From positions 1 to 44,914 of the forward strand of contig WRJS01000018.1 in the NCBI GenBank assembly GCA_009778475.1: a stretch of 44,914 nucleotides of DNA, given 5' to 3'. The position numbers were made by a program, and so were the translations under genes. The notes beneath the pieces are model-generated. The model was not told where the DNA came from, made no database searches, and saw only the letters and a program-made list of their open reading frames with translations. Positions 16,169-27,355 of the stretch are shown piece by piece. The first letter of the stretch is position 1. Each line of letters starts with the position of its first letter. Source of the stretch: Kiritimatiellota bacterium. Its GTDB lineage: Bacteria > Verrucomicrobiota > Kiritimatiellia > RFP12 > UBA1067.

Positions 16169-17722
16169 ATGGCGTATGATGTGTTTATCTGTTACTCGAT
16201 TGAAGACAGGGCGCTCGTGGAACGCTTGTCCTCGCATCTCGAAGAGAACGGTTTCCGGTGTTTCGTGACCCATCAGGAGACCGTGCCGGGCGCGTTCCGC
16301 GACACGGCGATCACGCGCGCGATTGAGACCTGCAAGATGGCGCTGGTCGTCTTCACGGAAAACCTCAACCGTTCCGCCCAAGCGGACACGGAGATAGCGG
16401 CCTGCGCCGAGGCCCGCAAGCCCACGTTGCTCTTCAAGGCGCAGAGGGCTCCGTTCAAGGGGACGAAGCGCCAGTCCCTCGCGAACCTCTACGCGATCGA
16501 TGCCGCCTCAGACCCCGACGCGCATTTCGTGCGGCTGCTGCAAGACATCTACATCCTGTTCCCCGAGTTCCGCAAGGGGAACCTCACGCCGCAGCTCGCC
16601 GCAGAGACCGAGGCCCGGCGCCTCGCCGTCGCGGCCGCCCGGAAGCGCCTCATCGACCGGAAGGCCAGGCTTGAGCGCCGGGCCGCGCGGAAAGCCGCCC
16701 AGCGGGCGCAGGCCGCCCAGCGCCTCGCCGAGCAGGCCGCCCAACGCCTCGCCGAGCAGGCCGCTGAGCAGCCCCCCGCCGCCGACGTGCCGGAAGAGCC
16801 CTTTGACGCCGCGTGGCTCTTCACCGACGACGCGCCGTACTTGGCGATCGACCTCTCGGGCGGCCCGGGCGCCGGGGCGTATCCCCTGCGCCGCTCGCTT
16901 ACCCCGCCCTGCCTGACTGGCGACACCTGCCGCACCACGGAGCTCTGGTTGCGCCTGATCCCCCCCGGCACCTTCCTGATGGGGAGTCCAGCCGACGAAC
17001 CCGCGCACAAAGACAACGAGCTCCTCCATGAGGTGACCCTGACGAAACCGTTCTACATCGGCATTTTCCAGGTGACGCAGAAACAGTACGAGCTGGTCGC
17101 CGGGGCGAACCCCTCGGCCATCCGGAACGACACGCTCCCCGTCATCAACGTTTCCTACGAGATGCTTCGCGGCAACCGCAACGGCGCGGAGTGGCCCACG
17201 CACAACCGCATTGACGCAGGCTCTTTCTTCGCCGCGCTGCGCACGAAGACCGAGCTGCTCGCCGACCTGCCCACGGAGGCGCAGTGGGAATACGCCTGCC
17301 GCGCCGGGACGGTCACCGGGTTCAACAGCGGCAAACCCCTGACCGCCTCGGACTTCTGCCCCAACATGAACGAGGTGGGGAGGTACAGGAGCAGCACGCG
17401 CGGAAAGAAAAAGAAATCGCCGGGGGGGGTCCTCGCCAGAGGCGGGCTGTACCTGCCCAACGCATGGGGGCTGTACGATATGCACGGCAACGTGTACGAA
17501 TGGTGCCTGGACTGGGAGGGTCCCTTCAAGCCGACGCCCGTGACAGACCCCAAAGGCGCCCTTCCCAAGTGGTTCCTCGGCGCGCCCTTCGGGAAACGGG
17601 TCCAGCGCGGAGGCTCCCACCTTACCTCGGCGACCGCCTGCCGTTCGGCGCACCGCCACGCGCAGTTCCCCAACACCGTCAGCAACGACCGCGGTTTTCG
17701 CGCGGCCATCCATATTTCTTGA
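16169..17722 (+). CDS. TIR domain - helical linker - FGE-sulfatase-like fusion protein
   Basis: 517 residues from the ATG at 16169 (a TTG at 16160 is possible). Residues 1-135 form a TIR domain: [45 protein letters not shown], then [17 protein letters not shown], where Glu75 is where NAD-cleaving TIR domains keep their catalytic Glu. Residues about 140-215 are Ala/Arg/Gln-rich and likely coiled coil, with a 24-bp tandem repeat at 16715-16762. Residues about 250-515 resemble formylglycine-generating-enzyme/C-type-lectin-like domains: [56 protein letters not shown], and a final GFRAAI. Only Cys491 is present near the C-terminus, so the active-site cysteine pair of true FGE is absent and the domain more likely binds something than oxidises it. 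No signal peptide is seen, so a cytoplasmic location is expected. A defence or signalling role is inference. Confidence 0.85.
   Translation: MAYDVFICYSIEDRALVERLSSHLEENGFRCFVTHQETVPGAFRDTAITRAIETCKMALVVFTENLNRSAQADTEIAACAEARKPTLLFKAQRAPFKGTKRQSLANLYAIDAASDPDAHFVRLLQDIYILFPEFRKGNLTPQLAAETEARRLAVAAARKRLIDRKARLERRAARKAAQRAQAAQRLAEQAAQRLAEQAAEQPPAADVPEEPFDAAWLFTDDAPYLAIDLSGGPGAGAYPLRRSLTPPCLTGDTCRTTELWLRLIPPGTFLMGSPADEPAHKDNELLHEVTLTKPFYIGIFQVTQKQYELVAGANPSAIRNDTLPVINVSYEMLRGNRNGAEWPTHNRIDAGSFFAALRTKTELLADLPTEAQWEYACRAGTVTGFNSGKPLTASDFCPNMNEVGRYRSSTRGKKKKSPGGVLARGGLYLPNAWGLYDMHGNVYEWCLDWEGPFKPTPVTDPKGALPKWFLGAPFGKRVQRGGSHLTSATACRSAHRHAQFPNTVSNDRGFRAAIHIS
16715..16762 (+). repeat. 24-bp tandem repeat in the TIR protein linker
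   Basis: Two 24-bp units (16715-16738 and 16739-16762) differ at one base and encode AQRLAEQA twice in the predicted coiled coil. Such units can expand or contract by slippage. Confidence 0.8.
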
Positions 17723-17816
17723 TTCCCGTTTCTCGTTCGCAAATAACGGTGGTGTTTCAGCCCCGAAAATGCTATCATTGATGAATTCTTTTTGGACCCC
17801 TGGAGCGTGTTTTTTT

Positions 17817-20432
<2,616 letters not shown>

Positions 20433-20456
20433 CCCCCCTCGCACGGAGGACACGCC

Positions 20457-23261
20457 ATGAGCAACCCCAGCCTGCTACCCGCCGCCGGCATCTTGCTCGG
20501 GGGCTTGTGCGCAATCGCGCAGCCCTCCTTGTCGAATTACAACGTCGTCTGGGACTCGCCGTCCATCGACGCGTCCGGGACCATGCCGCTGGGCAACGGC
20601 GACATCGCGGCCAGCGTCTATGCCGTCGCGGACGGCGACCTGTACCTGCTGCTCGCAAAGAACGACGCGCTCACATTCTGCGGCGACATTTTCAAGACGG
20701 GGCGCGTGAGGGTCTCGCTCTCCCCCAACCCGTTCGCCGCCGGCAAGCCGTTCAGGCAGACGCTTGACCTGCAGTCGGGCGCAATCCTCATCGACGCGGA
20801 CGGCGTCACCCTCCGCGTCTGGGCCGACGCGAACAGGAACGTGTTCCACGTCGAGATCGACGCGCCCGTTGAGGTCACGGTGTCGGCGCATCCCGACCTG
20901 TGGCAGCGCAGCCTCCTCCACTGCCCGCAGAATAAAATCCAGCCGGAGGCCCTGCCCGCCGCCCCGCCGACGGACACGCGCCTCGAGCGCGACGGGCGCA
21001 TCCTCTGGTTCTACACCGTCGGCGACAACAGCATCTACCCGTCCGACTTGAAGGCGTACAACGTGGAGCATCTGCGGGACGCCCTCCCCGACCCGTTCCG
21101 CTTCAACACGTTCGGCAACCTGCTGGAGCTGCGCGACGCCACGGGCGGCCTCGTGCCGCTGAGCGGGGACGCGGGCGCGTGCGCCTTCTCCGCGAAGGGG
21201 CGGCGCTTCGACGTGCGCGTCTATGCGTTGACCCGCCAGACGCCCGCGCCCGCAAGCGAATGGGCGGGCGAGATCGCCCGGCTCGCCGCGGCGCCGCTCG
21301 ACACCCGGCGGGACTGGGACGCGCATTGCGCGTGGTGGGCGGCGTTCTGGAACAGGAGTTGGATCGCCGCCAGCGACGCGTCCGTTGACGACGGCCTGCG
21401 CGGGAAACTCTCCGGCGAGGCGGAGGGCGGCCAGCGCACGGAGGAGGACGCCGCCGCGCTGGTCGCCCAGTCCTATACCGTGAACCGCTACCTCATGGCC
21501 TGCCAGAGCCGCGGGACGGTTCAGGCGAAGTTCAACGGCGGGCTTTTCACGCAGCAGCTCAAAGACGGCAACGGCCGCCTCACGCACGAGGACGCCCGCC
21601 TGTGGGGGCGGCGCTTCACGTTCCAGAACCAGCGCCTCCTCTACTGGCCGCTGCTGATGAGCGGCGACACCGACCTGCTCCAGGTGTTCTTCGACCAGTA
21701 CGTGCGCCTCCTGCCCATGCGAAAGGCCATCACCCAGGCGTGGTTCGGCCACGGCGGCGCCTACTACCGCGAGAACACCGAACTCGACGGCGCGGAGCGC
21801 GATTGCGACAAGGGCATCCTGCCCCCCAAGACCAAGCCCGGCGAAACCTACGAGGGCTGGTACCACGACTACTACTTCACCGCCGGCCTCGAGACGCTGG
21901 CGATGATGCTCGACCGCGCGCGCTACACCAACGACACGCAATTCCGCGACGCGACGCTGGCGCCCTTCGCGCGCGAAATCCTGATGTTCTTCGACCAGCA
22001 TTACCCGCGTGACGCAAACGGCAAACTGCGCCTCGAGCCCGCGCAGGTTCTGGAGACCTACTGGGTCGCCGTGAATCCCGCGCCCGACGTGGCCGGCCTG
22101 CACTTCTGCCTCGGCGGCCTGCTCGCCATGGGCGCGGGGACGGACGCGGACAAGGCGGCGTGGAGACGCCTCCGCGCCGAATTGCCCGACATCCCCATGA
22201 AGGACGTCAACGGCCGCGCCGCCATCGCGCCCGCGCTGCACTGGGAGAAATGCCAGAACATGGAGGACGGCGAACTGTACGCGGCGTTCCCCTTCCGCTG
22301 CTTCGGGCTGGCCTCGGGCAGCGCGGACATCGTGGACTGGACGCTCCGCAACACGGCGAACAAAGGCGCCATGCGCTCCCACTGCTGGGCGCAGAACGAG
22401 ATCGCCTGGGCGCTCGCCGGGAACGCGGCGGAAGCCGCGCAGGGGCTGGCCAAGCGTTTCAGGGTCGCCTCCGCCATGTGCCGCTTCCCCATGTTCGGGA
22501 AGGAAGGCCCGGACTCCTGCCCCGACCTCGACCACTTCGGCTCGGGCGCGGTCGCGCTCCAGCGGATGCTCGTGCAGGAGAGCGAGGACGGCAAACTGTT
22601 CCTCTTCCCCGCGTGGCCCGCGCAGTGGGACGTCGATTTCAAACTGCACGTCTCCGGGCAAGCGGTCGTGACAGGCCGCGTGAAAGACGGGCGCGTCGAG
22701 CAATGGGACGTCACCCCCGCCGCGCGCAAAAAAGACGCCGTGCCGCTCCCGCTCCAAGAGGCGGCGCTGACCACGGGCGCGATCCCCCGCAACCGCCACC
22801 CCCTGCGCATCGGCGCGGATCAGGACGGGAACAACGTGTTCAAGGGCGAGATCGGGCGCGCCTCGCTCATCCGCGGCAGGCTGGCCAGCAGCCAGATCGA
22901 AGCGCTCGCCCAAGACCGCGCCGCCCCCGTCACGCTCCCCGGGACGCTCCTCTCGAAACGGGACGTGCGCGCGGGCGACGCCACCGCGCTCGAAGAGGCC
23001 GCCCTCGACGCCGCCGTCACCTTCGAGGCATGGGTTAAGCCCGAGGCCCGCGCCAGCGGCCGCATCTTCGACAAACTCACGCCCGGCCGCGACGACGGCA
23101 TCCTGATCGACACGTACCCCAACCTGTCCATCCGCGTCATCGCGGGGCACAGCCTCATCCGCTTCGGGGAAAACACGCTGACGGCCGGCGAATGGCAGCA
23201 CCTCGCCGTGACCGTCCAAGGCGCGCGGGTCACCGTCCACCTGAACGGCAAGCGCCTCTGA
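20457..23261 (+). CDS. DUF5703/GH95-like secreted hydrolase with C-terminal LamG domain
   Basis: 934 residues with a hydrophobic N-terminus (LLPAAGILLGGLCAIAQ), so probably exported. Residues about 25-150 match the DUF5703 N-terminal domain (YNVVWDSPSIDASGTMPLGN, GDLYLLLAKNDAL). The central part resembles an (alpha/alpha)6 barrel as in GH95/GH65-type enzymes (YLMACQSRGTVQAKFNGGLF, RENTELDGAERDCDKG, WYHDYYFTAGLETLAMML). Residues about 770-934 form a LamG/concanavalin-like domain (ALDAAVTFEAWVKPEARASG, LTAGEWQHLAVTVQGARVTV). The chain stops at VHLNGKRL, so the last strands of the LamG fold seem missing. I could not assign catalytic residues. Probable role: extracellular glycan degradation. Shine-Dalgarno GGAGG; 24 bases after gyrA. 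Confidence 0.7.
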   Translation: MSNPSLLPAAGILLGGLCAIAQPSLSNYNVVWDSPSIDASGTMPLGNGDIAASVYAVADGDLYLLLAKNDALTFCGDIFKTGRVRVSLSPNPFAAGKPFRQTLDLQSGAILIDADGVTLRVWADANRNVFHVEIDAPVEVTVSAHPDLWQRSLLHCPQNKIQPEALPAAPPTDTRLERDGRILWFYTVGDNSIYPSDLKAYNVEHLRDALPDPFRFNTFGNLLELRDATGGLVPLSGDAGACAFSAKGRRFDVRVYALTRQTPAPASEWAGEIARLAAAPLDTRRDWDAHCAWWAAFWNRSWIAASDASVDDGLRGKLSGEAEGGQRTEEDAAALVAQSYTVNRYLMACQSRGTVQAKFNGGLFTQQLKDGNGRLTHEDARLWGRRFTFQNQRLLYWPLLMSGDTDLLQVFFDQYVRLLPMRKAITQAWFGHGGAYYRENTELDGAERDCDKGILPPKTKPGETYEGWYHDYYFTAGLETLAMMLDRARYTNDTQFRDATLAPFAREILMFFDQHYPRDANGKLRLEPAQVLETYWVAVNPAPDVAGLHFCLGGLLAMGAGTDADKAAWRRLRAELPDIPMKDVNGRAAIAPALHWEKCQNMEDGELYAAFPFRCFGLASGSADIVDWTLRNTANKGAMRSHCWAQNEIAWALAGNAAEAAQGLAKRFRVASAMCRFPMFGKEGPDSCPDLDHFGSGAVALQRMLVQESEDGKLFLFPAWPAQWDVDFKLHVSGQAVVTGRVKDGRVEQWDVTPAARKKDAVPLPLQEAALTTGAIPRNRHPLRIGADQDGNNVFKGEIGRASLIRGRLASSQIEALAQDRAAPVTLPGTLLSKRDVRAGDATALEEAALDAAVTFEAWVKPEARASGRIFDKLTPGRDDGILIDTYPNLSIRVIAGHSLIRFGENTLTAGEWQHLAVTVQGARVTVHLNGKRL

Positions 23262-23287
23262 CGCGAAATAAAGAAAGACGAATACTG

Positions 23288-23316
23288 TTGAAACGGAACG
23301 GCGGATAGGCTATGCT
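23288..23316 (+). promoter_or_regulatory. Promoter for the first URO-D gene
   Basis: TTGAAA (23288-23293) and TATGCT (23311-23316) are 17 bases apart. The start would be near 23323, giving a short leader with a GAAAGGA Shine-Dalgarno before the ATG at 23343. Confidence 0.6.
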
Positions 23317-23342
23317 AACACCATCTGAGAAAGGAATAATCG

Positions 23343-24422
23343 ATGACTTCTAAAGAGCGTGTGAAAGCGGCGATGAATCGGCAGCCGGTGGATCGCATCC
23401 CGATTTTCATGTGGTTCCACCCGCAGACGGTGCAGATGCTCGCGGGGGTGCTGGAGATTCCCGAGGGCGCGGTCGGCGGCGTGATGGGCAACGACGTGTG
23501 CCAGCGGTGGGTCGCGCACAACCACGCGATGGAGGGCATCGTCCACGCGCATGACGGCGAGGGGCATACCGACTTCTGGGGCGTCGAGTGGGAGCGCGTG
23601 GACGGCTTCAACCAGATCCGCCGCTACCCGCTGGCGGGCGCGTCGGATGAGGCGATTGACGCGTATCAGTTCCCGCACGACAAGATACCTGACCTGCTGT
23701 CCAACATGGATGCGCTCGCGCCGTTCGCGGAGGATTATTTCATCGGGTGCGATGTGTCGCCGTGCGTGTTCGAGTTCTTCGGGCGGCTCTTCGGCATGGA
23801 GGACGCGATGTATCAGATCGCCGACGCGTCGCCCGCGTTCCTGCGCTTCGTGCGGCGCTCGACGGATTTCATGGTGGAACTCTCCGAGCGGGCCTGCGGG
23901 CAATACGCGCTGGATTGGTTCTGGACGGGCGACGACGTGGGCGGCCAGCGCGGCATGATGATGAGCCCCGAGATGTGGCGCGGCCTCATCAAGCCCGAGC
24001 TGGCGCGGGTGTATGACGTGGGACGGCGGCACGGCCTCCCGATCGCCTACCATTCGTGCGGCGGCATCCGCCCGATCATCCCCGACCTCATCGAGATGGG
24101 GCTGGACGTGCTGAACCCCATCCAATGCGACTGCCCCGGCATGGACGCGCTGGAGCTCAAGAAAGATTTCGGCAAGCACCTCACGTTCATGGGCGGCGTG
24201 GACACCATCGGCCTGCTGCCCGACGGCTCGCCTGACGACGTGCGCCGCGCCACGCGCAAGCTCATCGACGACATGACCTCCGACGGCGGCGGGTACATCC
24301 TCGCGGCCTCCCACACCGTCGCGCCCGAGACGCCCGTCGACAACATCTTCGCGATGTACCACGAGGCCGGCATCACCCGCGAGGCCATCTTCGATGCCGC
24401 TGCCGACGCGAGGAGAAGGTAA
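23343..24422 (+). CDS. Uroporphyrinogen decarboxylase (URO-D) family protein
   Basis: 359 residues beginning MTSKERVKAAMNRQPVDRIP, the common start of non-haem URO-D family proteins (MtaA/CmuA-like methyltransferases and relatives). A TIM barrel is expected. His237 and Cys239 (YHSCGGI) and Cys262 (PIQCDCPG) fit the H-x-C-(x)n-C zinc site of methyltransferase members, so corrinoid-dependent or similar methyl transfer is plausible; haem-pathway decarboxylation is less likely. FMGGVDTIGLLPDGSPDDV and GGYILAASHTVAPETPVDN near the C-terminus are typical. It has a good promoter and Shine-Dalgarno. A second, divergent paralogue follows after a 107-bp repeat. The substrate cannot be deduced. Confidence 0.8.
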   Translation: MTSKERVKAAMNRQPVDRIPIFMWFHPQTVQMLAGVLEIPEGAVGGVMGNDVCQRWVAHNHAMEGIVHAHDGEGHTDFWGVEWERVDGFNQIRRYPLAGASDEAIDAYQFPHDKIPDLLSNMDALAPFAEDYFIGCDVSPCVFEFFGRLFGMEDAMYQIADASPAFLRFVRRSTDFMVELSERACGQYALDWFWTGDDVGGQRGMMMSPEMWRGLIKPELARVYDVGRRHGLPIAYHSCGGIRPIIPDLIEMGLDVLNPIQCDCPGMDALELKKDFGKHLTFMGGVDTIGLLPDGSPDDVRRATRKLIDDMTSDGGGYILAASHTVAPETPVDNIFAMYHEAGITREAIFDAAADARRR

Positions 24423-24529
24423 TAGGTAATAAGTAATAGGTGATATGTAATGATTCGGATTACCTCTAACCTATTACTTATTACCTATTACTTATTACTT
24501 ATCACCTATCACCTATTACTTATCACCTA
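24420..24529. repeat. GGTAATA-type repeat filling the gap between the two URO-D genes
   Basis: The repeat starts at the TAA stop of the first URO-D gene and ends at the ATG of the second. The left third is GGTAATAAGTAATAGGTGA on the top strand. The right two thirds are the same words inverted (ACCTATTACTTATTACC), separated by TGATTCGG. It could fold into a long AT-rich hairpin. The same word family occurs at 13324-13364. Confidence 0.75.
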
Positions 24530-25624
24530 ATGGAAACGAAACTGACCTCCCGTGAGCGCGTGAAGCGGATGCTCGCGTTCCAGCCCGTGGACATCCCCGC
24601 GCTGGAGTGCGACCTCATTCCCGTCGGGCTGTATGAGCATGGCGAGAAGGCGCGCGCGCTGATGAACACCTGCGTCGGCGACTTCAACCCCATCAGCGGC
24701 AGCGCGTTTCTCGACAAGCCCGGCGAGGATGTGTTCTGCCCCGACGGCCGCGCATGGCTGCCCCGTGCGGAGGACTTCGACGCGGCGGGCGAATTCGACA
24801 GGCGCTTCACCGACGCATGGGGCGTGGGCTGGCGTTACCGTATCTTCGGTGTGCAGGGTCACCCGTGCCACCACCCCGTCGCGGACTGGTCGGATGCGCC
24901 CGCGTTCCCGCAACTCACCGCGCAACAGTTCGAGGCCGTGCGCAAAGATGTTGAGGCGAAACACGCACAGGGCTTTTATGCGAAGGTCGGCTGGGTCAAC
25001 TATTTCGAGCGCGCCTATTCACTGCGCAACTACGAGGACGTGCTGATGGACATCGCGATGATGGACGCGGGGTTCCTGCGCTTCACGCGGCGGATGCACG
25101 AGTACAACATCAGCCTCGTCGAACGCTGGCTGGCGACGGGCGCGGACGCGATCCAGTTCGCGGACGACTTCGGGACGCAGGCCTCCCTGCTGATTTCGCG
25201 CGAGGCCTTCCGCGCGATTTACCTGCCCCTCTACAAAGAGCTCGTGGACATGACGCACCGCGCCGGCCGCCATGCGTTCTTCCACTGCTGCGGACACATC
25301 GAGCCACTGCTGGAGGATTTCGCGGAGATTGGGTTCGACACGCTCTGGCCGCAGTTGAACGCGCACGACCTGCCGCGCTTCGCGGAGCAATGCCGCGCCC
25401 TGCGCCTCGCGGTGTGCATCCATCCCGACCGCAGCCACCTGATGACCAACGGCACCCCCGCCGACGTGCGCCGCGCCATCGCCGAATATGTGGAGGCCTT
25501 CCGCCCGCACGACGGCGGCAGCTGGCTCTACTTCGAGTTCGACAACGGCTTTCCCTACGCAAACGTCGTCGCGGCAGTCGAGGCCTACCGGGAGTTGCGG
25601 GGGCAGCCTGCTCCTCATTCTTAA
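24530..25624 (+). CDS. Second URO-D family protein
   Basis: 364 residues starting METKLTSRERVKRMLAFQPV, the usual URO-D family start. The barrel includes GADAIQFADDFGTQASLLIS and HAFFHCCGHIEPLLEDFAEI. The metal-site region differs from the upstream paralogue: it reads HCCGH (His252, Cys253, Cys254), and the third ligand position has PQLNAHDL instead of a cysteine. Substrate or metal use may therefore differ. The start codon directly abuts the GGTAATA repeat and no Shine-Dalgarno is visible, so translation may be leaderless or coupled to the upstream gene through the repeat hairpin. The function is not determined. Confidence 0.78.
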   Translation: METKLTSRERVKRMLAFQPVDIPALECDLIPVGLYEHGEKARALMNTCVGDFNPISGSAFLDKPGEDVFCPDGRAWLPRAEDFDAAGEFDRRFTDAWGVGWRYRIFGVQGHPCHHPVADWSDAPAFPQLTAQQFEAVRKDVEAKHAQGFYAKVGWVNYFERAYSLRNYEDVLMDIAMMDAGFLRFTRRMHEYNISLVERWLATGADAIQFADDFGTQASLLISREAFRAIYLPLYKELVDMTHRAGRHAFFHCCGHIEPLLEDFAEIGFDTLWPQLNAHDLPRFAEQCRALRLAVCIHPDRSHLMTNGTPADVRRAIAEYVEAFRPHDGGSWLYFEFDNGFPYANVVAAVEAYRELRGQPAPHS

Positions 25625-25671
25625 TTTCTCCCGCACTCATCAAGCGGATGGGGTTTGAGTAAAGTAAACGT

Positions 25672-26298
25672 ATGTCAATCGCAACAAAAGATATTCGGCG
25701 GATACTGTTGAGCCTGCTGGTGGTGTTGTGTTCTACCGCGATCGCGGGAGGGTCCGAACGGGCGTTCCTGATCGCGGCCGGCATGGTGGTGGCGGTGCGG
25801 TGGAGCGCTGGGCTTTGGCGACCGCGCGCGCGCCGCCGCTATCTCATCCTCGACCCCGAAACGCCGGACGCGAAGAATCTGATGACGGCGTTCCGCGCGG
25901 TAGTTGAGGAGGTCGCGCACTCCAAGCGGACCGTCATCCTGCGCATCGCCGCGTTCACTGCAGACCCGCGTTTCCGCCCGTGCCTGAGCCTCACTGCGGA
26001 GGGCGATATGACGCTCATCGGCTGCGCGCGCAAACAGGCGCTCCAGCATCCCGGGGTTTGGCTTGCGGATCATCCGCTGCCGTTCGGCATCCCGTTGGCA
26101 CACAGTCTCACACTTGTGTTCTCGCCCTGCGCGGGCGAGCGCGTTCGGGTGGCGGAGGACATTCCGCCTGCGCTTCACCCGTATATCTGGTATGGCGTGA
26201 TTCTGCTCATCGTGTTTGCCTGTTGCTTCAATCTCAACACCCTTCTCGCCGCCGCGCTTGCCTTCACAGGCGAGACGCATCTCATACGCCGCCAGTAA
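25672..26298 (+). CDS. Membrane protein of unknown function
   Basis: 208 residues. Two hydrophobic segments lie near the N-terminus (ILLSLLVVLCSTAIAGG and RAFLIAAGMVVAVRWSAGLW) and one near the C-terminus (YGVILLIVFACCFNLNTLLAAAL). The part between them is soluble and mixed alpha/beta (DPETPDAKNLMTAFRAVVEE, ADHPLPFGIPLAHSLTLVF). No family is recognised. The start at 25672 is preceded by a weak AGTAAAG. It stands alone, 47 bases after the second URO-D gene. Confidence 0.55.
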   Translation: MSIATKDIRRILLSLLVVLCSTAIAGGSERAFLIAAGMVVAVRWSAGLWRPRARRRYLILDPETPDAKNLMTAFRAVVEEVAHSKRTVILRIAAFTADPRFRPCLSLTAEGDMTLIGCARKQALQHPGVWLADHPLPFGIPLAHSLTLVFSPCAGERVRVAEDIPPALHPYIWYGVILLIVFACCFNLNTLLAAALAFTGETHLIRRQ

Positions 26299-26317
26299 CT
26301 GGAGTTCGGGATTACTC

Positions 26318-26380
26318 AGGTGGCACGGGCATTCTTGCCCGTGATTTTCTCTCTGCGGGCAGGAATGCCCGCACCACCTT
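26318..26380. repeat. Nested palindrome: two facing hairpins within an outer inverted repeat
   Basis: Hairpin 1 is CACGGGC (26324-26330)/GCCCGTG (26337-26343) and hairpin 2 is TGCGGGC (26354-26360)/GCCCGCA (26367-26373). They are inverted copies of each other, flanked by AGGTGG on the left and CCACCT on the right. A separate GCAGGGC/GCCCTGC hairpin lies at 26396-26413. The first hairpin is followed by GATTTTCTCTC and may terminate the preceding gene. Confidence 0.7.
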
Positions 26381-26457
26381 AGCGCTTCCGGGAACGCAGG
26401 GCTTCCGCCCTGCCGGTACGAAATGCAAGCCGGCAGCCTCGCGCCTTCGGCATCGTA

Positions 26458-27315
26458 TCACTTCCCCATGTCAAACACCGTCAGGCAACGCCTGAAATCC
26501 GCGGGCAGGGGGCTATGAGCTTTCAGCACGTTGCCGGGGATCATGGGGTGGGGCATCTCGATGCCGCACGCATGGAGCATCTGGCGCGGGATGGTCAGCA
26601 GACGCGGGTCACGCGCGAACTTCACGCCGTGCTCGCGGTCGCCCAGCACGGGATGGCGGATGGACGCGAGGTGGCGGCGTATCTGGTGCGTCCGCCCCGT
26701 CTCGATACGCACTTTCAGGAAAGACGCGTCGGCGGAGAAAGCCTCGCGCTGAATATGGCTCACCGCGCGCTCGCCGTCCAATTCCTCCGTGAGGGTCGAG
26801 GCGTTGCGCGCGAACTTGCCCCACACGACGGCCTGATACAGTTTCGTCACGCGGCGCGTCCTGAAGATCGCCACCGCCTCGTCGAGCGCCGTGACGTTCT
26901 TCGCGAACAGCAGGCATCCGGTCGTGTCGCGGTCAAGGCGGTGGACGGCCTGGAGACCCTGCAGACCCGTCTGCGCACGGAGCAGCTCCTCGGCGCTCTC
27001 CTCGCCCGCGGACAGCACGCCCGAGGGCTTGTCCGCGACGAGGTAGTGGTCGTCCTCCACGAGGACGCGGATCTTCGGCGGCGCTTTCTTCTGCTCGGGG
27101 CTCAGCGCGGCGGCGACCTCGATGGTATCCCCCTGGCGCAACACGTGGTGCGCCATCCAGACGCAACGGCGATTGACCCAGACCTTGCGGTCGTCCAGCA
27201 GGTTCTTGGCGGCGCGTTTCGACACCGACAGCTTTGCGGCGACGAACGCTTGCAAGGTGCTTTGGGCATCCAGTCGCGACACGATATACGTGGTGATGGC
27301 GGAATCCTTTTTCAT
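26458..27315 (-). CDS. RluA-family pseudouridine synthase with S4 domain
   Basis: 285 residues; isomerises uridine to pseudouridine in rRNA or tRNA. The N-terminal S4-like RNA-binding domain covers residues about 10-70 (TLQAFVAAKLSVSKRAAKNL, VWVNRRCVW). The catalytic domain carries YLVADKPSGVLS, the HRLDRDTTG motif with Asp128 as the catalytic residue, YQAVVWGK and GRTHQIRRHLASIRHPVLGD. The exact target site cannot be told from sequence alone. The ATG at 27315 gives the natural N-terminus; a second ATG at 27327 is possible. The likely promoter (27326-27355) would place the transcript start only about 4-5 bases upstream of the ATG at 27315. Confidence 0.9.
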   Translation of the reverse strand: MKKDSAITTYIVSRLDAQSTLQAFVAAKLSVSKRAAKNLLDDRKVWVNRRCVWMAHHVLRQGDTIEVAAALSPEQKKAPPKIRVLVEDDHYLVADKPSGVLSAGEESAEELLRAQTGLQGLQAVHRLDRDTTGCLLFAKNVTALDEAVAIFRTRRVTKLYQAVVWGKFARNASTLTEELDGERAVSHIQREAFSADASFLKVRIETGRTHQIRRHLASIRHPVLGDREHGVKFARDPRLLTIPRQMLHACGIEMPHPMIPGNVLKAHSPLPADFRRCLTVFDMGK

Positions 27316-27325
27316 CGTTGCACCC

Positions 27326-27355
27326 ATTATGGCATATCCCCCCCGCCTTGTGCAA
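27326..27355 (-). promoter_or_regulatory. Promoter for the minus-strand RluA gene
   Basis: Read on the minus strand, TTGCAC (27355-27350) and CATAAT (27331-27326) are 18 bases apart. Transcription would begin near 27319, leaving a leader of only a few bases before the ATG at 27315. Confidence 0.45.

Noticed and set aside
16169..17722. Functional sulfatase-activating FGE
   Set aside because: The active-site cysteine pair is missing, only one C-terminal Cys is present, and no sulfatase gene lies nearby.
24420..24529. CRISPR-like or tandem-repeat array
   Set aside because: The words are short, degenerate and inverted in the right part, and no spacers exist.
23343..25624. HemE haem biosynthesis enzymes
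   Set aside because: The N-terminal and metal-site motifs fit the methyltransferase-like branches of the URO-D family. No other haem genes are nearby.
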